A program made the position numbers and the translations under genes. A model generated the notes under the pieces. It was not told where the DNA came from and searched no databases. It saw nothing but the letters and a program-made list of their open reading frames with translations. From assembly GCF_013303125.1 (NCBI RefSeq), contig NZ_JABTTE010000005.1, positions 1 to 64,000 of the forward strand: a stretch of DNA of 64,000 nucleotides. Direction: 5' to 3'. Source of the stretch: Calidifontibacillus erzurumensis (GTDB lineage: Bacteria > Bacillota > Bacilli > Bacillales > Bacillaceae_J). Positions 55,535 through 64,000 of this stretch are shown piece after piece. Positions within the stretch are counted from its first letter, which is position 1. Every line of letters starts with the position of its first letter.

Positions 55535-58315
55535 ATGGATATAAATAATAATGAAAAGGTTAGAAAGTCTATTAGAATTTTCATAAAAGTCTTTTGGAAT
55601 TTAACACTAATTTTTCTCATAGGCTGTCTAATGGCACTTTCATTTGCTGGAGGTGTCGGCGCTGGCTATTTTGCTTCACTCGTCAAAGATGAACCGATCA
55701 GAAGCTATGATAGTATGAAAAAAGATATTTATAACTATGAAGAAACATCTGAACTTTATTTCCGTGATAACAAATATCTCGGAAAATTGCGGACGGACCT
55801 TGACCGTGAAGAAGTTTCCCTATCAGATGTTTCCCAGCACGTCATCGATGCAATTATCGCAACCGAAGATGAACATTTTTATAATCACCCTGGTATTGTA
55901 CCTAAAGCTATTATGCGGGCGATCATTCAAGAGTTTACCAATTCCTCTGTTAAATCAGGAGGCAGTACGCTAACTCAACAGCTCGTAAAAAATCAGATTT
56001 TGACAAATGAAGTGTCTTTTGAACGTAAGGCAAAAGAAATTATGATAGCCTTAAGACTTGAACGCTTTTTTGACAAAGACGAAATTCTTGAAGCGTATTT
56101 AAATGTTGTCCCTTTTGGCCGCAACTCATCAGGACGGAATATTGCCGGTATCCAAACAGCTGCCCAAGGCATTTTCGGCATTGATGCGAAAGACTTGAAC
56201 TTGGCGCAAGCGGCCTATATTGCAGGATTGCCACAAAGCCCTTTTGGGTATACACCATTTACAAAGAATGGGGAAGTTAAAGAAGATTTAAGTCCAAGTC
56301 TCAACCGAATGAAAACAGTGCTAAAACGTATGCTTGATGCAGGTTATATTAATGAAAAAGAATATAAAGAAGCTTTAGCTTATGATATTAAAGCTGATTT
56401 TATTCCTCCAAAACCAAATACTGTTGAAAAATATCCATGGCTTACTTTTGAAATTGAAGAACGTGCCATCAAAATTTTAATGGAAATATTGGCCAAAAAA
56501 GATGGCTATATGATTGAAGACTTGCATCAAGACAATAATCTTTATAACGAGTATTATATGAAAGCTGATAAAAACTTGCGCCAAAATGGATATCGTATTT
56601 ATACAACGATCGATAAAGACATTTACGATAAAATGCAGGAAATCAAAAATAATTATCAGTATTATGGCAGCGATAAAGTGGAAACAGTCAAAGATCCAGA
56701 AACGAATAAACTTGTAAAAGTCGTCGAGCCTGTTGAAGTTGGCGCAATTCTTATCGATAACGATACAGGTGCCATTTTAAGCTTCATTGGCGGACGTAAT
56801 CACGAACTGAAACAATTAAATCATGCAACAAAAGGCTTGCGATCAAATGGTTCAACGATGAAGCCGCTTCTAGTTTACGGTCCTGCCATAGAAATGGGAG
56901 TCCTTCACCCAGGTTCGGTTATTCCGGATGTTCCTTTACAAATTAAAGCTGGACCAAGCATATGGGAACCAAAAAACTATGGGGAAGGTTACCATGGTTT
57001 AACGACAGCAAGATATGCTTTAGCCAAATCTTATAATATTCCAGCAGCTAAAATTTATTCATCTATAATCAATAGGGATCCTGTGCAATATTTAGAAAAA
57101 ATGGGTTTTACTTCTTTAACAAATGGTGACCGAAGCCATCTCTCAATGGCTCTTGGTGCTTTAGATCGTGGGGTTACAGTTGAGGAAAATACGAATGCTT
57201 TTGCTACATTTGCGAACGGTGGAAAATTTGTTGATGCTTATATGATCGAGAAAATAGAAACAAAAGACGGTGAAATTATTTACCAGCATAAGCCAAATCC
57301 AGTACAAGTTTTTTCACCGCAAACATCTTATTTAATCGTAGATATGATGCGTGACGTACTTTCATATGGAACAGCAGCTGGCGTGCCAGGCAAACTAAAG
57401 TTCCGCTCCGACTGGGCAGGAAAGACAGGAACATCGCAAGATTATAAAGACTCTTGGTTTGTAGCTTTCAACCCGAAAGTAACTTTTGGACTTTGGATGG
57501 GATATGATACACCAAAATCTTTAGAAAAAAGTTATAAAGGATTCTCCTACTCCCAGCGCAACCAAAAATTATGGGCAGAGCTCATGAATGGCGTTTATGA
57601 CGTTAAACCTGAAGTAGTTAGCACAAATGAAAAATTTACGATGCCTGGGGGAATTGTCCAAAAAGCTTACTGCGCAACAAGCGGTTTATTGCCTTCAGAT
57701 CTTTGTAAACGAGCTGGTCTCGTCCAAACAGATCTTTTCATTGCTAAATATGCACCGAAAGAAGTAGATAATAGTCTTATTGAGGGAGCTTATCTCGCAA
57801 ACGGAGATAAATATTTTAAAGTTCCTGATGATTTCGGTTCTGAATTTGTAATGAAAGGAATTATGCTAAATCCTGATTTTCTTAAAAATGAAGGCTTAGA
57901 AGGAATAAAAAATATAGAATATTTGCTGCCGAAAAATGGTAATTGGAAAAATATAATTATACCTGAACAAAATAATATATCTGATAACGGAAAGGCACCA
58001 AGTCCTCCGGAAAACGTCCAATTAAACGGAAATCAGCTAACATGGAACAGCACAACCGAACCAGATATAATCGGCTATAGAATTTATAAATTAGATAAAC
58101 CAGAAGCACCACCTAAAAAAATAGCAAGTATTCCAAAATCATCACAACCGGCTTATCAAATTACATCAGACAGTGGTATTTACTATGTCACTGCAGTAGA
58201 CATACGCGGCAACGAATCAAATAAATCAAAACAAATTACCATTCAACCTAAAGAAAATGAGGAAGACATCATTGATGATGACATTCTTCCAATCATTGAC
58301 CCAACACAACATTAA
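55535..58315 (+). CDS. Class A penicillin-binding protein with C-terminal FN3-like domain
   Basis: Bifunctional peptidoglycan synthase of 926 residues, membrane-anchored (segment about 18-42). The GT51 glycosyltransferase domain shows the catalytic Glu region IIATEDEHFYNHPGI and the motif GGSTLTQQLVKN. The transpeptidase domain has the SxxK motif STMKPLL, the SYN motif and KTGTSQ. The last 110 residues include a fibronectin type III-like domain (PSPPENVQLNGNQLTW ... ITSDSGIYYVTAVD) and an acidic tail. GGGGGAG precedes the ATG. It lies between tyrS and acsA, a place where B. subtilis has no PBP gene as far as I recall. The exact PBP class name is uncertain. Confidence 0.9.
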   Translation: MDINNNEKVRKSIRIFIKVFWNLTLIFLIGCLMALSFAGGVGAGYFASLVKDEPIRSYDSMKKDIYNYEETSELYFRDNKYLGKLRTDLDREEVSLSDVSQHVIDAIIATEDEHFYNHPGIVPKAIMRAIIQEFTNSSVKSGGSTLTQQLVKNQILTNEVSFERKAKEIMIALRLERFFDKDEILEAYLNVVPFGRNSSGRNIAGIQTAAQGIFGIDAKDLNLAQAAYIAGLPQSPFGYTPFTKNGEVKEDLSPSLNRMKTVLKRMLDAGYINEKEYKEALAYDIKADFIPPKPNTVEKYPWLTFEIEERAIKILMEILAKKDGYMIEDLHQDNNLYNEYYMKADKNLRQNGYRIYTTIDKDIYDKMQEIKNNYQYYGSDKVETVKDPETNKLVKVVEPVEVGAILIDNDTGAILSFIGGRNHELKQLNHATKGLRSNGSTMKPLLVYGPAIEMGVLHPGSVIPDVPLQIKAGPSIWEPKNYGEGYHGLTTARYALAKSYNIPAAKIYSSIINRDPVQYLEKMGFTSLTNGDRSHLSMALGALDRGVTVEENTNAFATFANGGKFVDAYMIEKIETKDGEIIYQHKPNPVQVFSPQTSYLIVDMMRDVLSYGTAAGVPGKLKFRSDWAGKTGTSQDYKDSWFVAFNPKVTFGLWMGYDTPKSLEKSYKGFSYSQRNQKLWAELMNGVYDVKPEVVSTNEKFTMPGGIVQKAYCATSGLLPSDLCKRAGLVQTDLFIAKYAPKEVDNSLIEGAYLANGDKYFKVPDDFGSEFVMKGIMLNPDFLKNEGLEGIKNIEYLLPKNGNWKNIIIPEQNNISDNGKAPSPPENVQLNGNQLTWNSTTEPDIIGYRIYKLDKPEAPPKKIASIPKSSQPAYQITSDSGIYYVTAVDIRGNESNKSKQITIQPKENEEDIIDDDILPIIDPTQH

Positions 58316-58325
58316 AACAACTGAT

Positions 58326-58366
58326 AAAAAACCTCCGGATCATCAATTATCCCCGGAGGTTTTTTA
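58326..58366 (+). terminator. Terminator of the PBP gene
   Basis: Stem AAAAACCTCCGG / CCGGAGGTTTTTT with a T run, just after the stop. Confidence 0.9.
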
Positions 58367-58381
58367 CTATCAAATATGAAA

Positions 58382-58428
58382 AAGAGCTGTGCTGAAATCG
58401 ATTTCCATCGACTTTACAGACAGCCCCT
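58382..58428 (-). terminator. Terminator of acsA
   Basis: Imperfect two-tier stem (GGGCTGT ... ACAGCTC outside, AAAGTCGAT ... ATCGATTT inside) followed on the minus strand by TTTTTC, about 10 bases past the acsA stop. Confidence 0.65.
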
Positions 58429-58436
58429 TCTTTATA

Positions 58437-60152
58437 TTAGTCTTCCATTGTAGACAAGTCGCCAGTTGGTAAATCTAATTCCCAAGCTTTTAAAACTCGT
58501 CTCATGATTTTACCGCTTCGTGTTTTTGGTAACTTATCACGGAACTCAATTTCACGTGGCGCGGCATGAGCTGCTAAACCAGTTTTAACAAATTGACGGA
58601 TTTCTTCTTTTAATTCTTCACTAGGTTGATAACCAGCTCGTAAAGCAATGAACGCTTTAATAATTTCACCACGAACAGGATCTGGTTTACCAATTACCCC
58701 CGCTTCGGCAACAGCTGGATGTTCAACAAGCTTACTTTCAACTTCAAATGGACCAACGCGCTCGCCTGATGTCATAATTACATCATCTACGCGGCCTTGG
58801 AACCAGAAGTATCCATCTTCATCCATATAAGCTGAGTCGCCAGATACATACCAATCACCAATGAAATAAGACTCATATTTTTCTGGGTTTCTCCAAATTT
58901 GTCTCATCATTGATGGCCAACCCTTTTTGATCGCCAAGTTACCCATACGAAGTGGTGGCAACTCATTACCTTGATCATCAACAATGGCTGCTTTAACCCC
59001 CGGTATTGGCTTACCCATGGAACCTGGTCTAATGTCCATGCAAGGGTAGTTAGAAATTAATTGTGCACCTGTTTCAGTCATCCACCAGTTATCGTGGATC
59101 CGCAATCCAAATACTTTATGGCCCCAACGAATAACTTCTGGATTTAACGGCTCTCCAACACTTAAAATATGGCGAAGTGATGATAAATCATATTTCTTAA
59201 TAATTTCATCGCCGGCACCCATTAGCATACGGAATGCAGTTGGTGCGCTATACCAAACAGTTACTTTTAAATCTTGAATAGTTTGATACCAAGTTTCCGG
59301 TTTAAAACGGCCACCAACGATAACGTTCGTTACACCGTTCAACCATGGACCGAAAATTCCGTAAGAAGTTCCTGTTACCCAGCCTGGGTCTGCTGTGCAC
59401 CAATAAATATCATCATCTTTTAAATCCAATACCCATTTTGCAGTTTGATATTGTTGAATCATTGCATTGTGTACATGAAGTACACCTTTAGGTTTACCAG
59501 TTGAGCCGGAAGTATAGTGTAATAAGCTGCCATCTTCACGGTCAACCCATTCTATGTCAAGCTCTGAGCTAGCTTCTGCCATTCGTTTTTTGAAATCAAT
59601 AATTTGACCTTCTTCTTTTACGTTGTCCCCCACAACAATAACTGTTTCAAGAAGAGGTAGTTCTTTCACAGGAACGCGTTCAAGTAATTGTGGAGTAGTA
59701 ACAATAACTTTAGCTCCACTATCTTCTAAACGATCGCGAACAGCACCTTCCATAAATGCTTCAAATAATGGCCCCACAATAGCACCTAATTTTAATGCGC
59801 CTAATACTACAAAATAAAGCTCAGGTGAACGCGGCATAAATACGAAGACGCGGTCCCCTTTGACTACATTTGCTGCATTTCGCAACACATTTCCAGCTTT
59901 GTTTGTGAACTCCATCATTTGCCGGAATGTATATGTTTCTTGACGGTCAGCATCGCGATAATAAAGTGCAATCTTGTCCGCTTTTCCGCCAAGCGCATGA
60001 CGATCGATTGCTTCATAAGCAATATTAACTCGTCCAGTTTCATACCATGAAAATTCTTTTTCTACGTCCTTCCAATCAAAAGTAGCATAAGTTTCTTCAT
60101 AATTTTTTAAATTATAGTCCCCTTTTACCGCAGAAAGCGTTTCCACTTTCAT
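58437..60152 (-). CDS. acsA: Acetyl-CoA synthetase
   Basis: Activates acetate to acetyl-CoA with ATP, allowing its use after glucose is spent. The 571-residue protein has the N-terminal acetyl-CoA synthetase extension, the AMP-binding signature LHYTSGSTGKPKGVLHVH, WWMTETGAQ, YVSGDSAYMDEDGYFWF and the C-terminal PKTRSGKIMRR. The lysine in that last motif is the one acetylated by AcuA and freed by AcuC/SrtN in B. subtilis. A strong promoter lies upstream and a cre site falls within codons 3-7, so catabolite repression is expected. It is divergent from acuABC. Confidence 0.96.
   Translation of the reverse strand: MKVETLSAVKGDYNLKNYEETYATFDWKDVEKEFSWYETGRVNIAYEAIDRHALGGKADKIALYYRDADRQETYTFRQMMEFTNKAGNVLRNAANVVKGDRVFVFMPRSPELYFVVLGALKLGAIVGPLFEAFMEGAVRDRLEDSGAKVIVTTPQLLERVPVKELPLLETVIVVGDNVKEEGQIIDFKKRMAEASSELDIEWVDREDGSLLHYTSGSTGKPKGVLHVHNAMIQQYQTAKWVLDLKDDDIYWCTADPGWVTGTSYGIFGPWLNGVTNVIVGGRFKPETWYQTIQDLKVTVWYSAPTAFRMLMGAGDEIIKKYDLSSLRHILSVGEPLNPEVIRWGHKVFGLRIHDNWWMTETGAQLISNYPCMDIRPGSMGKPIPGVKAAIVDDQGNELPPLRMGNLAIKKGWPSMMRQIWRNPEKYESYFIGDWYVSGDSAYMDEDGYFWFQGRVDDVIMTSGERVGPFEVESKLVEHPAVAEAGVIGKPDPVRGEIIKAFIALRAGYQPSEELKEEIRQFVKTGLAAHAAPREIEFRDKLPKTRSGKIMRRVLKAWELDLPTGDLSTMED
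60132..60146 (-). promoter_or_regulatory. cre site inside the first codons of acsA
   Basis: On the minus strand GTGGAAACGCTTTCT matches the cre consensus WTGWAARCGYWWWCW at 13 of 15 positions with a perfect CG core. It begins 6 bases after the start of the ATG and about 45 bases after the predicted start site, suiting CcpA repression by blocking transcription. Confidence 0.75.
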
Positions 60153-60196
60153 AAAATCTCCCCCTTTGATTCAATCATTATCTATAGAATGATTTC

Positions 60197-60225
60197 ATTA
60201 TAATATAAATTTTCTGACTGTTCAA
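60197..60225 (-). promoter_or_regulatory. Sigma-A promoter of acsA
   Basis: TTGAAC (60220-60225), 17-base spacer, TATAAT (60197-60202) on the minus strand. Confidence 0.75.
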
Positions 60226-60321
60226 TTAGATAGATAAAATTTTTGAAAATGACTTACAATAAAATGTACAAAATCCGACTTTTTTTTCCAATAATCTTCT
60301 CTCAACACCTCCTAATTCATG

Positions 60322-60327
60322 TATAAT
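60322..60327 (+). promoter_or_regulatory. Possible -10 of the acuABC promoter
   Basis: TATAAT preceded by TG, 75 bases ahead of the acuA start. No clear -35. Confidence 0.35.
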
Positions 60328-60402
60328 AGTTCTTATAAGAAATTATTCAAAAATTTTTCTTTTTACAAAAATAGAATTGATGAATTTTTAAGAGGTGTCC
60401 CA

Positions 60403-61035
60403 ATGGAGCATAAAAAAACATACCATTCTATGAAAATGGTTACAAAAAACGGTATCCTTATAATTGAAGGACCAGTAGAGGCTGATCTATTAGAAAATTA
60501 TGAATTCCATCAGGATTTAACTGCTTTCCGCCAGCCGGAAGAGCAGCACAAAGCCATTGTTGAAATTGCTAGATTACCGGAAGGAAGAATAATTATAGCA
60601 AGACAGAATAATATGATAGTAGGTTATGTAACCTATGTTTACCCTGATCCTTTAGAACGATGGTCCGAAGGTAATATGGAAGATTTGATTGAACTTGGTG
60701 CAATTGAAGTGATCCCTGAATTTAGAGGCTTTGGGGTAGGGAAAAATTTACTTAGGGTTTCAATGATGGATGATGCAATGGAAGATTACATAATCATAAC
60801 AACGGAATATTATTGGCATTGGGACTTAAAAGGAACTGGCCTAAATGTTTGGGAATATCGAAAAGTAATGGAAAAGATGATGAATGCTGGCGGCCTTGTT
60901 TGGTATGCAACCGACGATCCAGAAATTAGTTCTCATCCTGCCAACTGTTTAATGGCTAGAATTGGGGCTAGAGTCCCTAAAGAATCAATAGAAAAGTTCG
61001 ACCAGCTTCGATTCATGAACCGCTTTATGTATTAA
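60403..61035 (+). CDS. acuA: Protein acetyltransferase AcuA
   Basis: GNAT-family acetyltransferase that inactivates AcsA by acetylating its active-site lysine. The 210-residue product has the acetyl-CoA-binding motif EVIPEFRGFGVGKNLLRVS (R-x-x-G-x-G) and the family-specific stretch TTEYYWHWDLKGTGLNVWEYRKVM. The ATG at 60403 follows AGAGGTG; a longer in-frame reading to 60319 runs into the promoter region and is rejected. It is the first gene of acuABC, divergent from its target acsA. Confidence 0.94.
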   Translation: MEHKKTYHSMKMVTKNGILIIEGPVEADLLENYEFHQDLTAFRQPEEQHKAIVEIARLPEGRIIIARQNNMIVGYVTYVYPDPLERWSEGNMEDLIELGAIEVIPEFRGFGVGKNLLRVSMMDDAMEDYIIITTEYYWHWDLKGTGLNVWEYRKVMEKMMNAGGLVWYATDDPEISSHPANCLMARIGARVPKESIEKFDQLRFMNRFMY

Positions 61036-61094
61036 TACTTGAAACGGCTAGCTCGCATACCTTTAAGGTTAATATATCATAAGGGGGCAAACAT

Positions 61095-61742
61095 ATGATT
61101 ATCGAAGAAATTATGAATCGCAAAGTATTCACAATGAAGCCGCATGAAACAATTGAAAAAGCAATTGAACTCATGCATAAAAACCGCATTCGCCACATCC
61201 CGATTGTTGATGAAAATGATCATGTCATCGGAATTGTCACTGACCGAGACATTAGAGATGCAAGTCCATCAATTTTCCATTATGAAGAACATCTTGAAGA
61301 TTTACAAAAACCAATTGCTTCAATTATGACAGAAAATGTAATTACTGGTCATCCACTAGATTTCGTTGAAGAAGTTTGTACGATGTTTTACGAACATAAT
61401 ATTGGCTGTCTTCCTATTACTAGTGAAGGAAAACTAGTTGGCATCGTCACAGAGACAGATATGCTGCATACTCTTGTAAAATTGATGGGAGCCGATCAGC
61501 CAAGCTCTTTAATTGAAGTAAGAGTAGATAATAAACTTGGACAGCTGTCTGAGGTCTCTAAAATTTTCAGTGAAAATAAAATTAATATTATTAGCGTTCT
61601 TGTTTACCCGGACAAAAATGATAATAGTAGTAAAATTTTGCTATTTAGAATCCAAACGATGAATCCTACGAAAGTTATCGGAAAACTTAAGGAACGCGGA
61701 TATACTGTTTTATGGCCAAACTTGCCGGGTGTGACATCATGA
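61095..61742 (+). CDS. acuB: AcuB, CBS-ACT protein
   Basis: Protein of 215 residues with two CBS domains (about 5-60 and 75-132) and a C-terminal ACT domain (about 138-212, with EVRVDNKLGQLSEVSKIF). CBS pairs bind adenosine nucleotides and ACT domains bind small ligands, so a regulatory role is likely; the exact part it plays in acetoin/acetate use is not settled. AAGGGGGC precedes the ATG. It starts 59 bases after acuA, and its stop overlaps the acuC start. Confidence 0.93.
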   Translation: MIIEEIMNRKVFTMKPHETIEKAIELMHKNRIRHIPIVDENDHVIGIVTDRDIRDASPSIFHYEEHLEDLQKPIASIMTENVITGHPLDFVEEVCTMFYEHNIGCLPITSEGKLVGIVTETDMLHTLVKLMGADQPSSLIEVRVDNKLGQLSEVSKIFSENKINIISVLVYPDKNDNSSKILLFRIQTMNPTKVIGKLKERGYTVLWPNLPGVTS

Positions 61743-62920
61743 TGAAACGAATTTTCTATGTTTATTCAAATGAGTTTCAAAGCTACAAGTTTAATGAAAG
61801 TCATCCATTCAATCAACGTAGAGTGGAGCTTACAACAGATTTGTTGCGAATGTCTGGTGTATTAGACGATTCACATATTGTCCCACCAAGATTGGCATCT
61901 GATGAAGAAATTGCTTTAATCCATGATCCAAATTATATAGAAGCAGTTAAAAAAGCCGGCAAAGGCGAACTTTCTGCTGATGTTGCTGAAAACTACGGTT
62001 TAGGTACTGAAGACGTGCCAATTTTTTCAAATATGCACGAAGCAAGCGCTTTATTAGTAGGCGGAACGCTGACAGCTGTTGATTTAGTAATGGAAGGACA
62101 AGCAGAGCATGCGTTAAGTTTAGGCGGCGGATTGCACCATGGTTTCCGTGGAAAAGCTTCTGGATTTTGTATTTATAATGACAGTGCCATCGCCATCAAA
62201 TATATGCAGCGGAAATATGGTGTTAGAATTTTGTATATTGATACGGACGCCCACCATGGAGATGGGGTTCAATGGGCTTTTTATGATGATCCAACCGTTT
62301 GCACTTACTCAATACATGAGACTGGCCGCTATCTTTTCCCAGGCACCGGCAATGTAAACGAAAAAGGACAAGGCGAAGGATACGGAACAGCATTTAATAT
62401 TCCTATAGATGCTTTTACTGAAGATGAATCATTTTTAGAATGTTTTACAACTTCTATTCGGGAAGTAGCAGAATTTTTCAAGCCTGATGTGATTATAACC
62501 CAAAACGGTTGTGATTCCCATGTTTTAGATCCATTAACCCATTTATCTGTAACAATGAAAGTTTACAAAGAAATTCCTAAAATTGCCCATGAAATTGCCC
62601 ATGAATATTGTGATGGGAGATGGATTGCAGTTGGCGGAGGAGGTTATGACCACTGGCGTGTTGTTCCACGGGCTTGGTCTCGTATTTGGCTAGAAATGCT
62701 TGAAATTCAAGATGAAATCGCGCAAGGCCCTCTGCCGCAAGAATGGGTTGATAAATGGCAGCCAAAAGCTCCTGTTAAATTAATTACAACATGGGATGAT
62801 CCTGAAAATCTTTATCCACCGATACCAAGAAAACAAGAAATTACAGAAAAAAATAGACAAACATTACAAAAAGCACTGCAACACATACGAAACACAAAGA
62901 AAAAACAAAATTGCTTTTAG
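61739..62920 (+). CDS. acuC: Protein deacetylase AcuC
   Basis: Class I histone-deacetylase-like zinc enzyme that reactivates acetylated AcsA. The 393-residue protein has LGGGLHHGFRGKASGFCIYND with the catalytic histidine pair, the zinc ligands in DTDAHHGDGVQWAF and later the NGCDSH motif. GGGGGYDHW is near the C-terminus. The ATG at 61739 overlaps the acuB stop (ATGA); the next codon is also ATG. A reading from 61712 adds residues out of the family and is rejected. It is convergent with ccpA. Confidence 0.94.
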   Translation: MMKRIFYVYSNEFQSYKFNESHPFNQRRVELTTDLLRMSGVLDDSHIVPPRLASDEEIALIHDPNYIEAVKKAGKGELSADVAENYGLGTEDVPIFSNMHEASALLVGGTLTAVDLVMEGQAEHALSLGGGLHHGFRGKASGFCIYNDSAIAIKYMQRKYGVRILYIDTDAHHGDGVQWAFYDDPTVCTYSIHETGRYLFPGTGNVNEKGQGEGYGTAFNIPIDAFTEDESFLECFTTSIREVAEFFKPDVIITQNGCDSHVLDPLTHLSVTMKVYKEIPKIAHEIAHEYCDGRWIAVGGGGYDHWRVVPRAWSRIWLEMLEIQDEIAQGPLPQEWVDKWQPKAPVKLITTWDDPENLYPPIPRKQEITEKNRQTLQKALQHIRNTKKKQNCF

Positions 62921-62930
62921 CAATTAAAGA

Positions 62931-62976
62931 TGCCGAACAATATTTTACATATTATTGTTCGGCACCCTTATTTTTT
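62931..62976. terminator. Bidirectional terminator between acuC and ccpA
   Basis: Perfect 12-bp stem TGCCGAACAATA / TATTGTTCGGCA (62931-62964), with a T-rich tail on the plus strand. Confidence 0.85.
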
Positions 62977-62983
62977 CCGTATT

Positions 62984-63988
62984 TTACTTAGTAGATTGAC
63001 GGAATTCAATGCGATGCGGAAGCACAACAATATGATCCTCTACTTTTTCTTTATTCATATATTTCGTTAGTAAACGCATCGCAACTGCTCCAATATCATA
63101 AGTTGGCTGGACAACTGTCGTTAATTGCGGACGAACCATAACAGCAAGCCTTGTATTATCAAAGCCAATAACCTCAATATCATCAGGAACAACTAATCCA
63201 TTGTCTTGTGCACCATGAATGACTCCTAAAGCCATTTCATCAGTTGCTGCAAAAATAGCAGTCTGCTTTAAGCCTTTTTCTTTAAACTCTTGAATGGCCT
63301 CCAAACCTGAATCATATGTAAAATCTCCATAATAAATGTTATTTTCATCAAATACAATGTTTGCTTCTTCTAACGCTTTTTTATAGCCTGCTAATTTCAA
63401 ATCTAGGTTTGAAGTTCCCTCTAGAGATGGCCCAGTTACAAAACCGATGTCACGATGCCCTTTTTCAATCAAGTAATGAACAGCATCATAGGCTGCTTGC
63501 TCATAATCAATATTAACAGATGGAATCTCGTTATTTTTCTCAACTGTAGCTGCTAGGACGATTGGAACAGGTGATTTTTTAAACTCCTCGACGTGCTCAT
63601 CAGTAATAATTCCACCCATAAATACAATTCCATCTACTTGCTTTCCAAGCATCGTATTTAATAGATGCAATTCTTTTTCCTTATTTTGGTCAGAGTTACT
63701 TAGAATAATATTGTAGTTATACATTGTCGCAATATCTTCAATGCCTCGCGCTAATTCTGCAAAAAAGACGCTTGAAATATCAGGTATAATTACTCCAACT
63801 GTTGTTGTCTTTTTGCTGGCTAGCCCACGGGCAACAGCATTTGGTCGATAACCTAACCGTTCAATTGCTTCAGCAACTTTTTTCCTTGTAGAGGGTTTAA
63901 CATTCGGATTTCCATTTACAACACGGGACACCGTTGCCATTGATACACCAGCTTCTCTAGCAACATCATATATCGTAATGTTATTCAA
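62984..63988 (-). CDS. ccpA: Catabolite control protein A
   Basis: LacI-family master regulator that, with HPr-Ser-P, binds cre sites to repress or activate carbon genes. The 334-residue protein opens with the helix-turn-helix [25 protein letters not shown] and the hinge helix region [15 protein letters not shown]. The periplasmic-binding-protein-like core follows. The only suitable start is a TTG at 63988; GAGGT (63996-64000) gives a good site 7 bases away at the very edge of the window, so the promoter is outside. It probably controls citZ and acsA in this window. Confidence 0.96.
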   Translation of the reverse strand: MNNITIYDVAREAGVSMATVSRVVNGNPNVKPSTRKKVAEAIERLGYRPNAVARGLASKKTTTVGVIIPDISSVFFAELARGIEDIATMYNYNIILSNSDQNKEKELHLLNTMLGKQVDGIVFMGGIITDEHVEEFKKSPVPIVLAATVEKNNEIPSVNIDYEQAAYDAVHYLIEKGHRDIGFVTGPSLEGTSNLDLKLAGYKKALEEANIVFDENNIYYGDFTYDSGLEAIQEFKEKGLKQTAIFAATDEMALGVIHGAQDNGLVVPDDIEVIGFDNTRLAVMVRPQLTTVVQPTYDIGAVAMRLLTKYMNKEKVEDHIVVLPHRIEFRQSTK

Positions 63989-64000
63989 TAGTAATACCTC

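Overview
The window is chromosomal core sequence from a low-GC, endospore-forming Bacillaceae bacterium. Evidence is the AT-rich composition, sporulation genes (ytrH, ytrI, ytfJ, an alpha/beta SASP), near-consensus sigma-F and sigma-G promoters, a tyrosyl T-box, and gene order that follows the Bacillus subtilis phoR-to-ccpA segment almost gene for gene. A thermotolerant Caldibacillus-like genus is possible, but the sequence does not prove it. I see no rRNA, tRNA, CRISPR array, phage or complete insertion sequence.

Layout. 1-2.4 kb: hflKC, in the place where B. subtilis has polA. 2.6-8.9 kb: citZ-icd-mdh-phoP-phoR, all on the minus strand (TCA cycle entry plus the phosphate-responsive two-component system). 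9-20.7 kb: ytwI, ytvI, then dnaE, malic enzyme, accDA, pfkA-pyk-fxsA (replication, fatty-acid precursor, lower glycolysis). 20.8-28.5 kb: ytrHI, nrnA, ytpI, ytoI, ytkL, an M24 peptidase, ald, a universal stress protein. 28.5-31.2 kb: argGH with two ARG-box-like sites. 31.4-41.7 kb: a small unknown gene, moaB, an EcsC-family gene, ackA, ytxK, tpx, ytfIJ, yteJ, sppA, nadK, ytcI. 41.9-46.6 kb: SASP gene, thiI with its cysteine desulfurase, brnQ, a tiny unknown ORF. 46.8-53.7 kb: ezrA, hisJ, yttP, dgcP, a long non-coding stretch, rpsD. 53.8-64 kb: tyrS with T-box, a class A PBP with a C-terminal FN3-like domain, then acsA / acuABC / ccpA.

How it works together. The window is rich in central-carbon overflow metabolism: pfkA, pyk, citZ, icd, mdh, malic enzyme, ackA, acsA and acuABC, with the master catabolite regulator ccpA at the right end. 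Cre-like sites are visible in the citZ leader and inside the first codons of acsA. acsA is controlled at two levels: CcpA on transcription, and AcuA/AcuC acetylation-deacetylation on the enzyme.

Hunt result. I found no convincing new multi-gene system. The best leads are regulatory: a GC-rich perfect palindrome ahead of ytcI, two palindromes ahead of the TetR gene yttP, an inverted repeat ahead of brnQ, a nested inverted repeat ahead of a tiny unknown ORF, a strong hairpin between icd and mdh, an 850-base non-coding block ahead of rpsD, and a hairpin resembling a REP-type repeat.
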